This document shows positions 45,558-54,918 of a stretch of DNA of 64,000 bases, in pieces. Positions within the stretch are counted from its first letter, which is position 1, and each line of letters begins with the position of its first letter. Both the position numbers and the translations under genes were made by a program. The stretch comes from Butyrivibrio sp. (GTDB taxonomy: Bacteria; Bacillota; Clostridia; Lachnospirales; Lachnospiraceae). Location of the stretch: NCBI GenBank assembly GCA_017470505.1, contig JAFUYO010000010.1:17608-81607 (forward strand). The letters are read 5' to 3'. A model generated the notes under the pieces. It did not search any database. It was not told the origin of the DNA and saw nothing but the letters and a program-made list of their open reading frames with translations.

Positions 45558-46058
45558 ATGATCGCAATCAAGATAACCGGTCAGAAAAGCTTTATGGCAA
45601 AGCTCTTGACCACCGACTGCTTCGACCTTTTCGAGCTGGAAGAAGCTGACATAGAAACCTTCAACACCTTTAAGATCGACGGCCGGATCAACAAAGATTT
45701 TTATAAAAATGCAGGCACTGACCAGGCAGAAATCCCAAAAGGCCTGTTCAGCTCCTGGTCAAAGATCCGTCCTATCTGTTTTGATTTGATAAAAGGAAAG
45801 CAGACTCCTCTTTCTTTTAAGTTTATATTAAGGCCGAATGATGAGCTAAAGAAAAAGATTTTTGGAGACTTAAATCTACCGCTCTCCCCCGATCAGTTCT
45901 TTCCCTGCATCAACATAAGATTTGCACAGGGAGAAGTTGTCATAATAACAGGCATGTCCACAAGTGTCTTCACTCTTGACAAAGACACAGAAAAAGCCTG
46001 GGACAGCTTCATCCCGGGCTTTTTGGAATCAAAAGACATAAATGCGCAGATCACATGA
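45558..46058 (+). CDS. DUF5721 family protein
   Basis: I place the start at MIAIKITGQKSFMAKLLTTD, with gggag upstream, giving 166 residues. The opening and FNTFKIDGRINKDFY match what I recall as DUF5721, a Lachnospiraceae-centred family. No membrane segment is seen. IRPICFDLIKGKQTPLSFKF and FAQGEVVIITGMSTSVFTLD are also conserved-looking. Function unknown. It stands alone, convergent with the HPt gene. Confidence 0.75.
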   Translation: MIAIKITGQKSFMAKLLTTDCFDLFELEEADIETFNTFKIDGRINKDFYKNAGTDQAEIPKGLFSSWSKIRPICFDLIKGKQTPLSFKFILRPNDELKKKIFGDLNLPLSPDQFFPCINIRFAQGEVVIITGMSTSVFTLDKDTEKAWDSFIPGFLESKDINAQIT

Positions 46059-46063
46059 TCAAA

Positions 46064-46423
46064 TCAGGTCTTGTACTTGTTGAGAATTATAATGAGCTGG
46101 TCATATTTGGGCTTGATCTGGTCGTACTTCTCCTTGTAGCCTTCCATAGAACCTGCGCGGAGGATCTCCGTGAGCTCACATACAGGAGTAAGGAACCCCT
46201 TAAGTCCAAGGTTCGCTCCTACACCCTTGAGAGTGTGGACAGCCTTAAAAGCCTCGGAGACGTTGCCCTCAGCAAGATAAGCCGTCAGATCGTTCATACT
46301 CTGATCGTTCAGGAACTTGAACATAAACCTGGCGATCAGATCCTCGTTCCCCATGAACCTGTCAAGAATTTCGTCCCAGTCTACACCCCATTCTATTAAT
46401 TCAGCCTTAAATCCCGCGTCCAT
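46064..46423 (-). CDS. HPt domain phosphotransfer protein
   Basis: The 119-residue protein is a single histidine-phosphotransfer domain. The phospho-His lies in AFKAVHTLKGVGANLGLKGF. The preceding helix ends DQSMNDLTAYLAEGNV. Such stand-alone HPt proteins relay phosphate between hybrid kinases and response regulators. No partner gene is adjacent. Confidence 0.88.
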   Translation of the reverse strand: MDAGFKAELIEWGVDWDEILDRFMGNEDLIARFMFKFLNDQSMNDLTAYLAEGNVSEAFKAVHTLKGVGANLGLKGFLTPVCELTEILRAGSMEGYKEKYDQIKPKYDQLIIILNKYKT

Positions 46424-46515
46424 AAGCCTCCATGCAATCCACTATCGAAATATCGATTAGTCCTTATAAGTAAAATTGTACATCATTTAAAAAACCTCAG
46501 CAACCTTAAAATTAT

Positions 46516-47586
46516 TTATTCTCCGGATGCAATAAGTTTCTCCGCCTGGTCAGCAGCAATGAGCGCATCGATTATCTCATCTATGTCGCCGTCCATTATC
46601 TGGTCTATCTTGTAGAGGGTAAGTCCGATGCGGTGGTCCGTAACTCTCCCCTGATGGAAGTTGTAGGTCCTGATCTTCTCCGAGCGGTCCCCGCTCCCGA
46701 CCTGACCGCGGCGAAGGTCAGCCTCCTCGCTGTGCTGCCTTGCCACCTCCATCTCGTAGAGCTTGGCGCGAAGGACCTTTAACGCCTTGGCCTTGTTCTG
46801 CTGCTGGCTCTTCTCATCCTGACAGGATATGACAATTCCTGTCGGAATATGTGTGAGACGCACAGCCGAGTCTGTCGTGTTGACGCACTGTCCGCCGTTT
46901 CCCGAAGCCCTGAACACGTCAAATTTGCAGTCGTTCATATCTATCTCAACTTCCACGTCCTCGACCTCCGGCATTATTGCCACCGTGATGGCTGAGGTGT
47001 GTATGCGGCCTCCCGCCTCCGTCTTGGGTATCCTCTGAACCCTGTGAACTCCGCTCTCGAACTTAAGCCTTGAGTAGGCGCCGTTTCCCTTTATCATGAA
47101 GCTGACAGCCTTGATGCCGCCGATGCCGATATCCTCAAGTGACATCGTCTCCACCTTCCAGTTCTGTCTCTCGGCGTACCTGGTGTAGACGCGGTACATA
47201 TCAGATGCAAAAAGCGCCGCCTCATCTCCTCCGACGCCTGCCCTGATCTCCACGATGACGTTCTTTTCATCGTTGGGATCCTTGGGAAGAAGCAGTATCT
47301 TGAGCTCGTTTTCAAGCTCCGGAACCCTCTCCTTGGCGGATGAGAGCTCATCCCTGAGCATTTCCTTCATCTCCGGGTCTGACTCATTATCGAGCATGGA
47401 GAGCGACTCATCTATAGTCTGTCTGCACTTTTTAAGCTCGCTGTAACAGCCAACAAGCGGCTCCAAGCTCTTCTGCTCCTTCATAAGAGACGTAAAGCGC
47501 GCCTGGTCGGAAACTACAGCCGGATCCCCCAGCATCATGGTTATATCTTCATATCTTCTGAGTATATCTTCCAGCTTATCAAACAT
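46516..47586 (-). CDS. prfA: Peptide chain release factor 1
   Basis: RF1 ends translation at UAA and UAG. The 356 residues are full length. The catalytic GGQ lies in [20 protein letters not shown]. Domain 3 has [20 protein letters not shown], and the C-terminus [20 protein letters not shown] is typical. It follows prmC, whose enzyme methylates the GGQ glutamine, by 25 bp. Confidence 0.97.
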   Translation of the reverse strand: MFDKLEDILRRYEDITMMLGDPAVVSDQARFTSLMKEQKSLEPLVGCYSELKKCRQTIDESLSMLDNESDPEMKEMLRDELSSAKERVPELENELKILLLPKDPNDEKNVIVEIRAGVGGDEAALFASDMYRVYTRYAERQNWKVETMSLEDIGIGGIKAVSFMIKGNGAYSRLKFESGVHRVQRIPKTEAGGRIHTSAITVAIMPEVEDVEVEIDMNDCKFDVFRASGNGGQCVNTTDSAVRLTHIPTGIVISCQDEKSQQQNKAKALKVLRAKLYEMEVARQHSEEADLRRGQVGSGDRSEKIRTYNFHQGRVTDHRIGLTLYKIDQIMDGDIDEIIDALIAADQAEKLIASGE

Positions 47587-47611
47587 AAAATAACCTCTTA
47601 AAAAACTAATA

Positions 47612-48457
47612 TCAATAATAGCAGGCTTTCACAACTCTGGTGTTGCCCGAGAAGTCCTTAACGACCTCAATCTCGTGGTAGCACCCCTCTCTCTGTAAAA
47701 TATCCGTGACCGCATCCGCCTGATCGTAGCCAATCTCCAGAAATAAGTATCCGCTCGAAAAAAGAAACTCCCCTGCTCTTTCTGCAATCCTCCTGTAGAA
47801 CAAAAGGCCGTCCTCATCGCCGTCGAGCGCAATACGCGGCTCGTAGTCCTTAACTTCGCTCTCGAGGCTCTCTATGACACTTCTTGCAATGTACGGCGGG
47901 TTTGATACTATTATATCCGCCCTGCCGCATGAATTATCCGGGAAAAGATCCGTCCTTATAAATTCACATCTGTCAGACAGCCCCAGCTCTTTGGCATTCT
48001 CGCGTGCTATCTCGAGAGCCTTATCCGATATATCCGTACACACAGCGACTGTTTCATTGGTGTAATTCAAAATACTAAGAGCGATGCAGCCGCTCCCGGT
48101 ACACAGGTCAAGTATCCTGAAGCCGTCCTCGCAGTAGCGGAGCGCCTCCTCAACGAGAAACTCACTGTCCTGCTCTGGTATTAAGACATCCCTGTTTACT
48201 TTGAACTCAAGTCCCATGAACTCCCAAAAGCCGAGGATATAAGCGAGCGGCTCGCGGTTTTTCCTGCGAAGGAGCATCTCTTTAAAGCTCTCTTCTTCAT
48301 CCTCTGTAAGCTCCCTCTCAGGATGGACGAAAAGCGCACTGTGGTCGGTTTTGCAGACATATTCTAAAAGGAGCCGGGCATCAAGCCCCGCTTCTTTTAC
48401 TCCTGCGCTAATCAGTATTTCTTTTGCCTCGTTGTAACTATCCAGATAATTCATCAC
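47612..48457 (-). CDS. prmC: Release factor glutamine methyltransferase
   Basis: PrmC uses S-adenosylmethionine to methylate the GGQ glutamine of release factors. The 281-residue protein has an N-terminal helical domain, then [19 protein letters not shown] (SAM loop) and the catalytic motif [13 protein letters not shown]. It overlaps the DUF1385 gene by 4 bp and precedes prfA, a conserved clostridial order. Confidence 0.95.
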   Translation of the reverse strand: MMNYLDSYNEAKEILISAGVKEAGLDARLLLEYVCKTDHSALFVHPERELTEDEEESFKEMLLRRKNREPLAYILGFWEFMGLEFKVNRDVLIPEQDSEFLVEEALRYCEDGFRILDLCTGSGCIALSILNYTNETVAVCTDISDKALEIARENAKELGLSDRCEFIRTDLFPDNSCGRADIIVSNPPYIARSVIESLESEVKDYEPRIALDGDEDGLLFYRRIAERAGEFLFSSGYLFLEIGYDQADAVTDILQREGCYHEIEVVKDFSGNTRVVKACYY

Positions 48458-49458
48458 TTCAAAATCTTATCAGTCGTATCGTCAGCATCTTCCATCCAGC
48501 TCTCATCGATATCGTAGCCGAAGGAGTCCTTCAAAAACTGCTTCCAGTCAAATACGGACTCGACGCTCTTTATCGCAACCTCGATCATATCGTCGTCAGG
48601 CTCCTTTGTTGTCAGCTTCTGAAGCCAGAGCCCCGGCGCTGAAATAAGCCTTATCAGGAAGAAGTCGGTCTTTCCCGCAAGTCTTATGATCTCATAGGAT
48701 ATCCCGGAGATCACGGGTATCAGCAGTATCCTTATGACAACTCTCCAGATATGTGAGTCAACTCTGATAAAGAAAAACAGCACAATACTGATGAGCATGA
48801 CAAAGAGGATAAAGCTGCTGCCGCATCTTTTGTGAAGTCTTGAGCTTCTTCTCACATTGCCTACCGTAAGAGGGCGGCCTCTCTCGATACAGTTGATGCA
48901 CTTGTGCTCAGCACCGTGATACATAAAGAGCCTCTTTATGTCCCTTATCCGCGATATCAGAAGGATATAGAGAATAAATATCAGTATCCTGATAACGCCC
49001 TCGATAATGGCTATCAGGGACTCATTCCTGGCGTATCTTGAGATTATCTCAGACAATACGTACGGAAGCACCATGAAGAGGACCAGCGCCATGGCAAATG
49101 ATATCAGCATTGTTATGATCATGAGGAAGGTGTCCTCGTGACCGCTCGATACCTTGTCGATTTCCTCATCGAGTTTAGTCGGTTTCTCGTCCGTCTCCTC
49201 GTAAAAAGATGATGAGTAGTTAAGCGACTTCATCCCCAGTACCAGGGAGTCCAAAAAAACAAAGACTCCTCTTATAAACGGAATGGATAGAAACCTCGTT
49301 CCGTACCCCACTCCGTGATATTCATCTATCTCAACGGCAATCTCGCCGTCAGGCTTCCTCACAGAGACCGCTACCATGTCCCTGTTCTTCATCATAACGC
49401 CCTCGAGGACCGCCTGCCCGCCTATGCCTGAATAATGATTTATCTTGCGTCTTTTCAT
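48454..49458 (-). CDS. DUF1385 membrane protein
   Basis: At 334 residues it has the conserved start YSGIGGQAVLEGVMMKNRD, three to four central membrane helices (about 110-150, 155-180 and 220-260) and MYHGAEHKCINCIERGRPLT. These are the features of DUF1385, a family almost always next to rpmE, prmC and prfA in clostridia. No function is established. A role near the membrane in translation or envelope biology is only guessed from location. Confidence 0.9.
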   Translation of the reverse strand: MKRRKINHYSGIGGQAVLEGVMMKNRDMVAVSVRKPDGEIAVEIDEYHGVGYGTRFLSIPFIRGVFVFLDSLVLGMKSLNYSSSFYEETDEKPTKLDEEIDKVSSGHEDTFLMIITMLISFAMALVLFMVLPYVLSEIISRYARNESLIAIIEGVIRILIFILYILLISRIRDIKRLFMYHGAEHKCINCIERGRPLTVGNVRRSSRLHKRCGSSFILFVMLISIVLFFFIRVDSHIWRVVIRILLIPVISGISYEIIRLAGKTDFFLIRLISAPGLWLQKLTTKEPDDDMIEVAIKSVESVFDWKQFLKDSFGYDIDESWMEDADDTTDKILK

Positions 49459-49523
49459 CTTATTTTTACCAATTGGATAAAGAAAAAGGTCGAGGCGAAT
49501 GCCTCAACCTCTGTGCGCGACTA

Positions 49524-49730
49524 TTACTTGCTCTGGATGCCGTACTTCTTGTTGAACTTATCAATACGTCCACGAGCCGCTGCTGCCTTCTGTGTTCCTG
49601 TGTAGAACGGATGGCACTTGGAGCAGATTTCTACGTGAATCTCGCTCTTGGTTGAACCAACTGTAAATGTGTTACCGCAGTTGCAGGTAACTGTTGCCTG
49701 ATGGAATTCGGGCTGTACGTCCTGTCTCAT
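49524..49730 (-). CDS. rpmE: 50S ribosomal protein L31 (zinc type)
   Basis: The 68-residue protein is the C+ form of L31 with zinc ligands in TCNCGNTF and [18 protein letters not shown] is a typical end. It begins the rpmE-DUF1385-prmC-prfA set. Confidence 0.95.
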   Translation of the reverse strand: MRQDVQPEFHQATVTCNCGNTFTVGSTKSEIHVEICSKCHPFYTGTQKAAAARGRIDKFNKKYGIQSK

Positions 49731-49759
49731 TTTATCACCTCACTATATCTAAATATACT

Positions 49760-49861
49760 ATCTGTTTCCGACAGATACACATCAGTGCCTAGGCACCTGA
49801 CGCTGTGATCACTCACAAACTATTATCTCTACTGTCATCACAACAGCTATATCACTATAGC
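49760..49861. promoter_or_regulatory. Cluster of short palindromes upstream of rpmE
   Basis: Three short inverted repeats lie between sigH and rpmE: a 5-bp stem at 49760-49776, a perfect 12-bp palindrome gtgcctaggcac at 49785-49796 and a 6-bp stem at 49846-49861. They may form part of an rpmE leader or the sigH terminator. L31 leader regulation is known in Firmicutes, but I cannot match this to a defined motif. Confidence 0.4.
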
Positions 49862-49873
49862 ACAATAATCTCA

Positions 49874-50494
49874 TCAAGGCAAGTATTTTTTTAATTTGTT
49901 CCTGACCCTCTGCATGGCATTATCAGTGGATTTTTCATCCCTTCCAAGGACCGCTGATATTTTCTTTACACTCATGCCCGTGACATACAGATCAAGCACC
50001 TGTCTCTCAAGGTCGCTTAAATCCCTCTCAATGTTCTCCTCGAGGTCCTTGAGGTTCTCCTTGTCTATCACATACTGCTCAGGGATAAGCTTGGAATCAG
50101 TCTCAAGTATCTCTATGGGCGATGGGATCTCCTCCTGTGAAGAGCCCTCCCTCGTTGCATAGATTGATATGTAGCTGTTTAAGGGCGCGTGCTTTTTCCG
50201 CGAAAGAGACTTAATTGCGGAATACATCTGCCTCGATATACACAGATCTGCGAAGGTGGAAAAGCTGGCATCTCTCCCGGAGTCGTAGTCCCTCACCGCC
50301 TTAAAGAGACCTATCATGCCCTCCTGTATGAGGTCGTCCCTGTCTGCGCCCAGGATAAACATGGAAGAAGCCTTTTTGCGGACCAGATCCTTGTACTTGT
50401 TCATTATGTAGTCGACGATGTCGTTCTCACCGCCGTCATGTATCATGACTATCAGCTGTTCATCATCTATATCGCTGTAGGATGAGCTGTTCAT
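49874..50494 (-). CDS. sigH: RNA polymerase sigma factor SigH-like
   Basis: The 206-residue sigma-70-family protein has region 2 (KYKDLVRKKASSMFILGADR, DDLIQEGMIGLFKAVRDYDS, FSTFADLCISRQMYSAIKSL) and region 4 (LSDLERQVLDLYVTGMSVKK, EKSTDNAMQRVRNKLKKYL). Position after rlmB, mrnC and cysS matches the B. subtilis sigH neighbourhood. In that species SigH directs early sporulation and competence genes. Whether it does here is inference. It overlaps rlmB by 4 bp. Confidence 0.92.
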   Translation of the reverse strand: MNSSSYSDIDDEQLIVMIHDGGENDIVDYIMNKYKDLVRKKASSMFILGADRDDLIQEGMIGLFKAVRDYDSGRDASFSTFADLCISRQMYSAIKSLSRKKHAPLNSYISIYATREGSSQEEIPSPIEILETDSKLIPEQYVIDKENLKDLEENIERDLSDLERQVLDLYVTGMSVKKISAVLGRDEKSTDNAMQRVRNKLKKYLP

Positions 50495-51252
50495 TTCATT
50501 CCCCTCTGCCTGACGATCTCAAAGGCTAGAACTCCCGTCGCAACCGACGCATTTAAAGAGTCGATATCTCCCTTCATCGGAATCGAAGCCACCATATCGC
50601 AGTTTTCTTTTACGAGTCTTGATACTCCCTTCCCTTCATTGCCTATGACAAGGCCAATTGAGCCCGTAAGGTTTAAGTCATACATTCTCGTTCCGCCCAT
50701 ATCGGCGCAGACAAACCACATTCCCCTGTCCTTTAGCTGACTTATAGTTGCAGCTATATTGGTCACCTTAACAACAGGCGTGTAGTTGAGAGCCCCTGCG
50801 GATGCCTTTGCGACGGTCGCGGTAAGGCCGACTGCCCTGTTCCTGGGGATGATAACGCCGTGAGCTCCTGCGAGGTTCGCTGTCCTTATGATAGCTCCCA
50901 GGTTGTGCGGATCCTCGATGTTGTCAAGGATTATGACAAAGGGGTCCTCCTCCCTTAGCTCCGCCAGGGAAAAGATATCCTCCATATCGGAGTACCTGTA
51001 GGCAGCGGCAATTGCTATGACGCCCTGGTGCTTGCCCGTCTCCGACATCTGATCGAGCCTGTCCCTCTTTACAAACTTTATTAGGCACCCCTGCTTTTTG
51101 GCTTCGCGCCTTATCGTGGATATGGGTCCGTCCTGACAGCCGTCAAGGATATAGATCTTGTCGATGGTCTTGCCTGAGCGGAAGGCCTCTATGACGGCGT
51201 TCCTTCCCTCTATTCTCTCTTCGTTTACTGATACTTTCTCTTTATCGTCCAT
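50491..51252 (-). CDS. rlmB: 23S rRNA (guanosine-2'-O-)-methyltransferase RlmB
   Basis: This SPOUT (TrmH/SpoU-type) enzyme methylates G2251 of 23S rRNA. The 253 residues include an N-terminal substrate-binding domain (RIEGRNAVIEAFRSGKTIDK) and the knotted catalytic domain (ILDNIEDPHNLGAIIRTANL, VIIPRNRAVGLTATVAKAS, LVIGNEGKGVSRLV, IPMKGDIDSLNASVATGVLA). It sits 3 bp after mrnC. Confidence 0.95.
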   Translation of the reverse strand: MDDKEKVSVNEERIEGRNAVIEAFRSGKTIDKIYILDGCQDGPISTIRREAKKQGCLIKFVKRDRLDQMSETGKHQGVIAIAAAYRYSDMEDIFSLAELREEDPFVIILDNIEDPHNLGAIIRTANLAGAHGVIIPRNRAVGLTATVAKASAGALNYTPVVKVTNIAATISQLKDRGMWFVCADMGGTRMYDLNLTGSIGLVIGNEGKGVSRLVKENCDMVASIPMKGDIDSLNASVATGVLAFEIVRQRGMK

Positions 51253-51255
51253 CCG

Positions 51256-51690
51256 TTAAACCTCTGCACCGGACTTTTCAAGTCCCGCCTTTATTATCTC
51301 CACTGCCCTGTCGAGGTCGCCCTTTAAATACAGATACCCGACCAGGGCCTCAAGCCCCGTAGCCTTTAAATAGTCCACGGTCGAGGCGTTTTTGGCCTTT
51401 GTGTAGGGCTTGGAGTTGCGCCCCCGCCTGTATATGTCCTTCTCCTCATCGGAGAGAATATCCATACAAGCGTCTATAGAAAGAGCCTGCGCCGGCGCCT
51501 TAACAATAGCACTTGTTCTCTTATGAAGGTTATTTACAGCCGTGTTTCCCCTGTTTACGATAACCGACCTGACGATGAGGTCATACACTGCATCTCCGAT
51601 ATACGCAAGCGTAAGCGGGGAATAGGTCCTGATATCCCCCGCCGTTATCCCGAATCTGTCATTGATAAAACCGTTTAAATCAGCTGCCAT
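51256..51690 (-). CDS. mrnC: Mini-ribonuclease III
   Basis: Mini-III is an RNase III catalytic domain without a dsRNA-binding domain. It matures 23S rRNA. The 144-residue length is right, and the signature SPLTLAYIGDAVYDLIVRS carries the acidic active-site Asp. LEALVGYLYLKGDLDRAVEI supplies the second acidic site. It overlaps the cysS 3' end by 16 bp. Confidence 0.94.
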   Translation of the reverse strand: MAADLNGFINDRFGITAGDIRTYSPLTLAYIGDAVYDLIVRSVIVNRGNTAVNNLHKRTSAIVKAPAQALSIDACMDILSDEEKDIYRRGRNSKPYTKAKNASTVDYLKATGLEALVGYLYLKGDLDRAVEIIKAGLEKSGAEV

Positions 51691-53102
51691 TTAACTCCCT
51701 CTCGGGTATCCTTGATCTCAACTCCCCTTGAAAGGAGGTCATTTCTTATTTCGTCTGCAGTTGCAAAGTCTTTGGCCTTTTTGGCCTCTGCCCTCTTCCC
51801 TATCTGCTCGTTTATGTATTTAAGAAGCTCGGGATCTATGTCAGATGCGCCCTCCTTGAGGCTCTTTGCATGCCCCAGAAGGTCAAGGGAGAGAACCTTA
51901 TCAAAGCTCTCAATAATAGCCAGCTTCGTCGCATCATTTGTATCTGCCTTCAGAGCGTCATACAAAACCGTTATTGCCATGGAGGTATTGAGGTCTCCCG
52001 AGAGCGCTTCCCTGAACCTGGCTTCATAGTCCTTTTTGACCGAATCATCTACGGCTCCGTCTTCACCAAGCTCTGATATCCTCTTTATGAGCTTACCAAA
52101 GGTAGCTGCCGCATTGTCAAGAACCTCAAACGAGAACTCGAGGGGCTTTCTGTAATGCGACTGTATGCAGAAAAATCTGTAGACAAGAGGGTCGTACCCC
52201 TTTTCCTTTAGAACTGAGACAGTCAGGACTGCACCCTTTGACTTACTCATCTTGCCTGCCCTGTCGTTTAAATGGTTGGAGTGGAACCAGTAGCCGCACC
52301 ATCTGTGGCCCAAAAAGCTCTCCGACTGCGCGATCTCATTGGTGTGGTGAGGGAACATGTTGTCAACTCCGCCGCAGTGGATGTCCATCTGCTTACCGAG
52401 ATGCTTCATCGCTATGCAGGAGCACTCAATGTGCCATCCGGGGTATCCAACTCCCCACGGGCTGTCCCATTTAAGCGCCTGGTCCTCAAACTTGGACTTG
52501 GTAAACCACAGTACAAAATCCGTCTTGTTCTTCTTGTTGACATCCTCCTCTACATCGTCTCTTACGCCGACTTCGAGCTGCTCTTTTTCTATTGCTGATG
52601 AAAAGACATAATAGTCATCAAGTTTGCTGGTGTCAAAGTAGATGTTCCCGCCTGCCTGATAGGCGTATCCCTTATCGAGAAGAACCTCGATCATATTTAT
52701 AAATTCAGGTATGCAGGCAGTTGCAGGTTCAATAACATCAGGCATTTTATTGCCAACCGCGCAAAAATCATTAAAGAAAGCATCCGTGTAGAACTTTGCA
52801 ATCTCCATGACCGACTTGTGCTCTCTCTTTGCGCCTGCAAGCATCTTGTCCTCACCTGTGTCAGCGTCGGATGAAAGGTGGCCGACGTCAGTGATATTCA
52901 TAACGCGCTTAACATCATACCCGGCGTACATAAGCGCCTTTACCAGAACATCCTGCATTATGTAAGTCCTGATGTTTCCTATATGAGCGTAGTGATAGAC
53001 GGTAGGTCCGCAGGTGTACATCGAAACCTTCCCCGGAATACGCGGAACAAACTCATCCACACTCCTTGTAAGTGAATTATAAAAACTGAAACTCTCTGCC
53101 AT
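51675..53102 (-). CDS. cysS: Cysteinyl-tRNA synthetase
   Basis: The start at MAESFSFYNS is chosen for its ggaggagg ribosome site and gives 475 residues. The class I motifs are present: TCGPTVYHYAHIGN (HIGH-like) and DRAGKMSKSKGA (KMSKS). WHIECSCIAM, MDIHCGGVDNMFPHHTNEI and the zinc-binding Cys in YTCGPTVY are typical. It lies between ispF and mrnC. The leader contains a strong stem-loop but no recognisable T-box. Confidence 0.97.
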   Translation of the reverse strand: MAESFSFYNSLTRSVDEFVPRIPGKVSMYTCGPTVYHYAHIGNIRTYIMQDVLVKALMYAGYDVKRVMNITDVGHLSSDADTGEDKMLAGAKREHKSVMEIAKFYTDAFFNDFCAVGNKMPDVIEPATACIPEFINMIEVLLDKGYAYQAGGNIYFDTSKLDDYYVFSSAIEKEQLEVGVRDDVEEDVNKKNKTDFVLWFTKSKFEDQALKWDSPWGVGYPGWHIECSCIAMKHLGKQMDIHCGGVDNMFPHHTNEIAQSESFLGHRWCGYWFHSNHLNDRAGKMSKSKGAVLTVSVLKEKGYDPLVYRFFCIQSHYRKPLEFSFEVLDNAAATFGKLIKRISELGEDGAVDDSVKKDYEARFREALSGDLNTSMAITVLYDALKADTNDATKLAIIESFDKVLSLDLLGHAKSLKEGASDIDPELLKYINEQIGKRAEAKKAKDFATADEIRNDLLSRGVEIKDTREGVKWQLI

Positions 53103-53156
53103 TTTTCTCCTCCTCCATAAACACATGTTTATATCTGACTATGCCCGGTCGGACGC

Positions 53157-53197
53157 GGGGTCCGTAACCGCCTGCACAACAGGCGCTAATGGTCCCC
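53157..53197 (-). promoter_or_regulatory. Structured stem-loop between ispF and cysS
   Basis: A 7-bp stem with one mismatch (53157-53163 with 53191-53197), a symmetric 5 x 5 internal loop and a perfect 6-bp stem (53069-type cgcctg at 53169-53174 with caggcg at 53180-53185) close a 5-nt loop. No T tract follows, so it is not a terminator. It could set translation or processing of the cysS message. The T-box consensus is absent. Confidence 0.5.
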
Positions 53198-53220
53198 GGC
53201 TCCTTGGATCACCGCGACCT

Positions 53221-53772
53221 TCACATCTGATTTCTGCTGCAACCGCCGCACCCGGGACAACCCCCGGCGTCCTGACTGTAGACAGTGTTATAGGCATCCA
53301 TGGGACTTGTCAAAAGACATATCGCCTGTGATGAAATTCCCTCGCCGTTTCCTGTAAATCCAAGTCCCTCCTCGGTCGTCGCCTTTACGCTGACCTGAGA
53401 GATGTCAAGACCCAGAGCCTTCGCAATATTGCCCCTCATCTCGTCGATATACGGTCTCATCTTCGGGGCCTGTGCGATGATCGTCGCATCTATGTTTTCT
53501 ATTATATAGCGCTCGTTTTCTATTATCTCCCCGACCTTTCCAAGGAGCATAAGGGAATCCGCTCCCTTGTACTCAGGGTCCGAGTCCGGAAAGTGCTTCC
53601 CGATATCTCCGAGTGCCGCTGCTCCCAGGAGCGCATCCATTATGGCATGCAAAAGAACATCCGCATCCGAGTGTCCAAGAAGCCCCTTCTCATAAGGTAT
53701 GTTCACGCCGCCTATTATGAGGTCCCTGCCCTCTGTGAGCCTGTGAACATCATATCCCATTCCAACACGCAT
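53221..53772 (-). CDS. ispF: 2-C-methyl-D-erythritol 2,4-cyclodiphosphate synthase with Cys-rich tail
   Basis: IspF forms the cyclodiphosphate of the MEP isoprenoid pathway. The start [10 protein letters not shown] has a ggagg site and gives 183 residues. Metal and substrate motifs are [50 protein letters not shown] and [20 protein letters not shown]. The usual protein ends near SQAICLL. Here about 29 residues follow, including GGCPGCGGC, a possible metal-binding tail. Confidence 0.93.
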   Translation of the reverse strand: MRVGMGYDVHRLTEGRDLIIGGVNIPYEKGLLGHSDADVLLHAIMDALLGAAALGDIGKHFPDSDPEYKGADSLMLLGKVGEIIENERYIIENIDATIIAQAPKMRPYIDEMRGNIAKALGLDISQVSVKATTEEGLGFTGNGEGISSQAICLLTSPMDAYNTVYSQDAGGCPGCGGCSRNQM

Positions 53773-53795
53773 TTTTCTTCTCCTCCATAAACTCA

Positions 53796-54098
53796 CTACA
53801 AAAACAGCTCCACCACGAAGGCTGTGAGGCAGGAAAGACCTGCGACAGTCAAAAGACTTCTGTTATTAAATGCAAGTATAAGCGCGACCGCAAAGCCTGC
53901 TATCGATGAATAAAGATGGTCTGTTGCCCCGAGTATCGAAGGAAACGTCATTGCTGACAGCGTCGCATATGGCACATAATAGAGAAAAGACTTCACAAAC
54001 TCTGACTTTATCTCTCTTCTGATAAGTGTCAGCGGAAGCGCTCTTATCAGGTAGGTGACGACTGCCATCAGAATGATGTAGAGATAGACTCTGCTCAT
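53796..54098 (-). CDS. azlD: AzlD-type branched-chain amino acid export subunit
   Basis: The 100-residue protein has about three to four membrane helices and the AzlD start [20 protein letters not shown] followed by [19 protein letters not shown]. It works with AzlC to export branched-chain amino acids or analogues. It overlaps azlC by 4 bp. Confidence 0.9.
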   Translation of the reverse strand: MSRVYLYIILMAVVTYLIRALPLTLIRREIKSEFVKSFLYYVPYATLSAMTFPSILGATDHLYSSIAGFAVALILAFNNRSLLTVAGLSCLTAFVVELFL

Positions 54099-54856
54099 GC
54101 ACTCTCACCTCCCGCAATGTTATCCTCTTCAGTATTCCTTTTTGGAGATATCACAGCTGCCGCGGCAGCAACGCACACGGTAACTATAATGATGCGAAAT
54201 CCCGCCGAGATCCTCTCAGACAGAAACGGCACATATGCAAAAACAGTGGACAGAGCCATTGCCGATATGACAACCACCATGACCGCCCTGCTCTTTCTGG
54301 TGTCAGGTATTATTATAGCTATAAACATACCATAAATGGCAAGCCCCAGACAACTTATAAGTCTCTGCGGCATTATCTGCCCGGAAAAAGCCCCCAGAGA
54401 AGTCCCCAGGACCCATCCAAAAACAGATGTTACGATGAGGCCATAGGAGTATGCGGGATAGAGCTTTCCTTTTTTGAGAACGCTCAGCCCGAAAATTTCA
54501 TCTGTTACTCCATAGGATATACCCATTCTGTGGAGCGTGCTCACTTGTGGGTCGAGCTTTTGCGAAAGAGCCGCGCTCATCAGCATATACCTCAGATTGA
54601 TGATGAGCTGAAGAATTGCCAGTTCAACAAAACTCCCGTTCCTTGCAATAATCTCAAGCGCCGAGAACTGTCCGGCACTCGTCACATTAAGAAGAGATGT
54701 CATCGCAGCCTGGAAGGTCGTCATTCCAATCTTTGACGCCTCGATCCCGAATGCAAAAGAGACTGCAATATATCCAAGGCAAATCGGGATCGCATCCCTG
54801 CACCCCTCCTTGAAATCCTCAAAACTCCCAATTTTCATACTATCTACCTTTTTCAT
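54095..54856 (-). CDS. azlC: AzlC-type branched-chain amino acid export protein
   Basis: The 253-residue membrane protein has the family motifs FKEGCRDAIPICLGYIAVSF, FAFGIEASKIGM, FQAAMTSLLNVTSAGQFSAL and LQLIINLRYMLMSAALSQKL. About seven helices are visible. With AzlD it forms a two-part exporter. It begins the azlC-azlD-ispF-cysS set. Confidence 0.92.
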   Translation of the reverse strand: MKKVDSMKIGSFEDFKEGCRDAIPICLGYIAVSFAFGIEASKIGMTTFQAAMTSLLNVTSAGQFSALEIIARNGSFVELAILQLIINLRYMLMSAALSQKLDPQVSTLHRMGISYGVTDEIFGLSVLKKGKLYPAYSYGLIVTSVFGWVLGTSLGAFSGQIMPQRLISCLGLAIYGMFIAIIIPDTRKSRAVMVVVISAMALSTVFAYVPFLSERISAGFRIIIVTVCVAAAAAVISPKRNTEEDNIAGGESA

Positions 54857-54918
54857 ATATGATCATAGTGCAAAATGATACCTGCGCCTTGTTACGCGCC
54901 CGGCACCGGTATCAGATA

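Noticed and set aside
53103-53220. T-box leader of cysS
   Set aside because: The conserved T-box sequence (AGGGTGGNACCGCG) and the antiterminator layout are absent.
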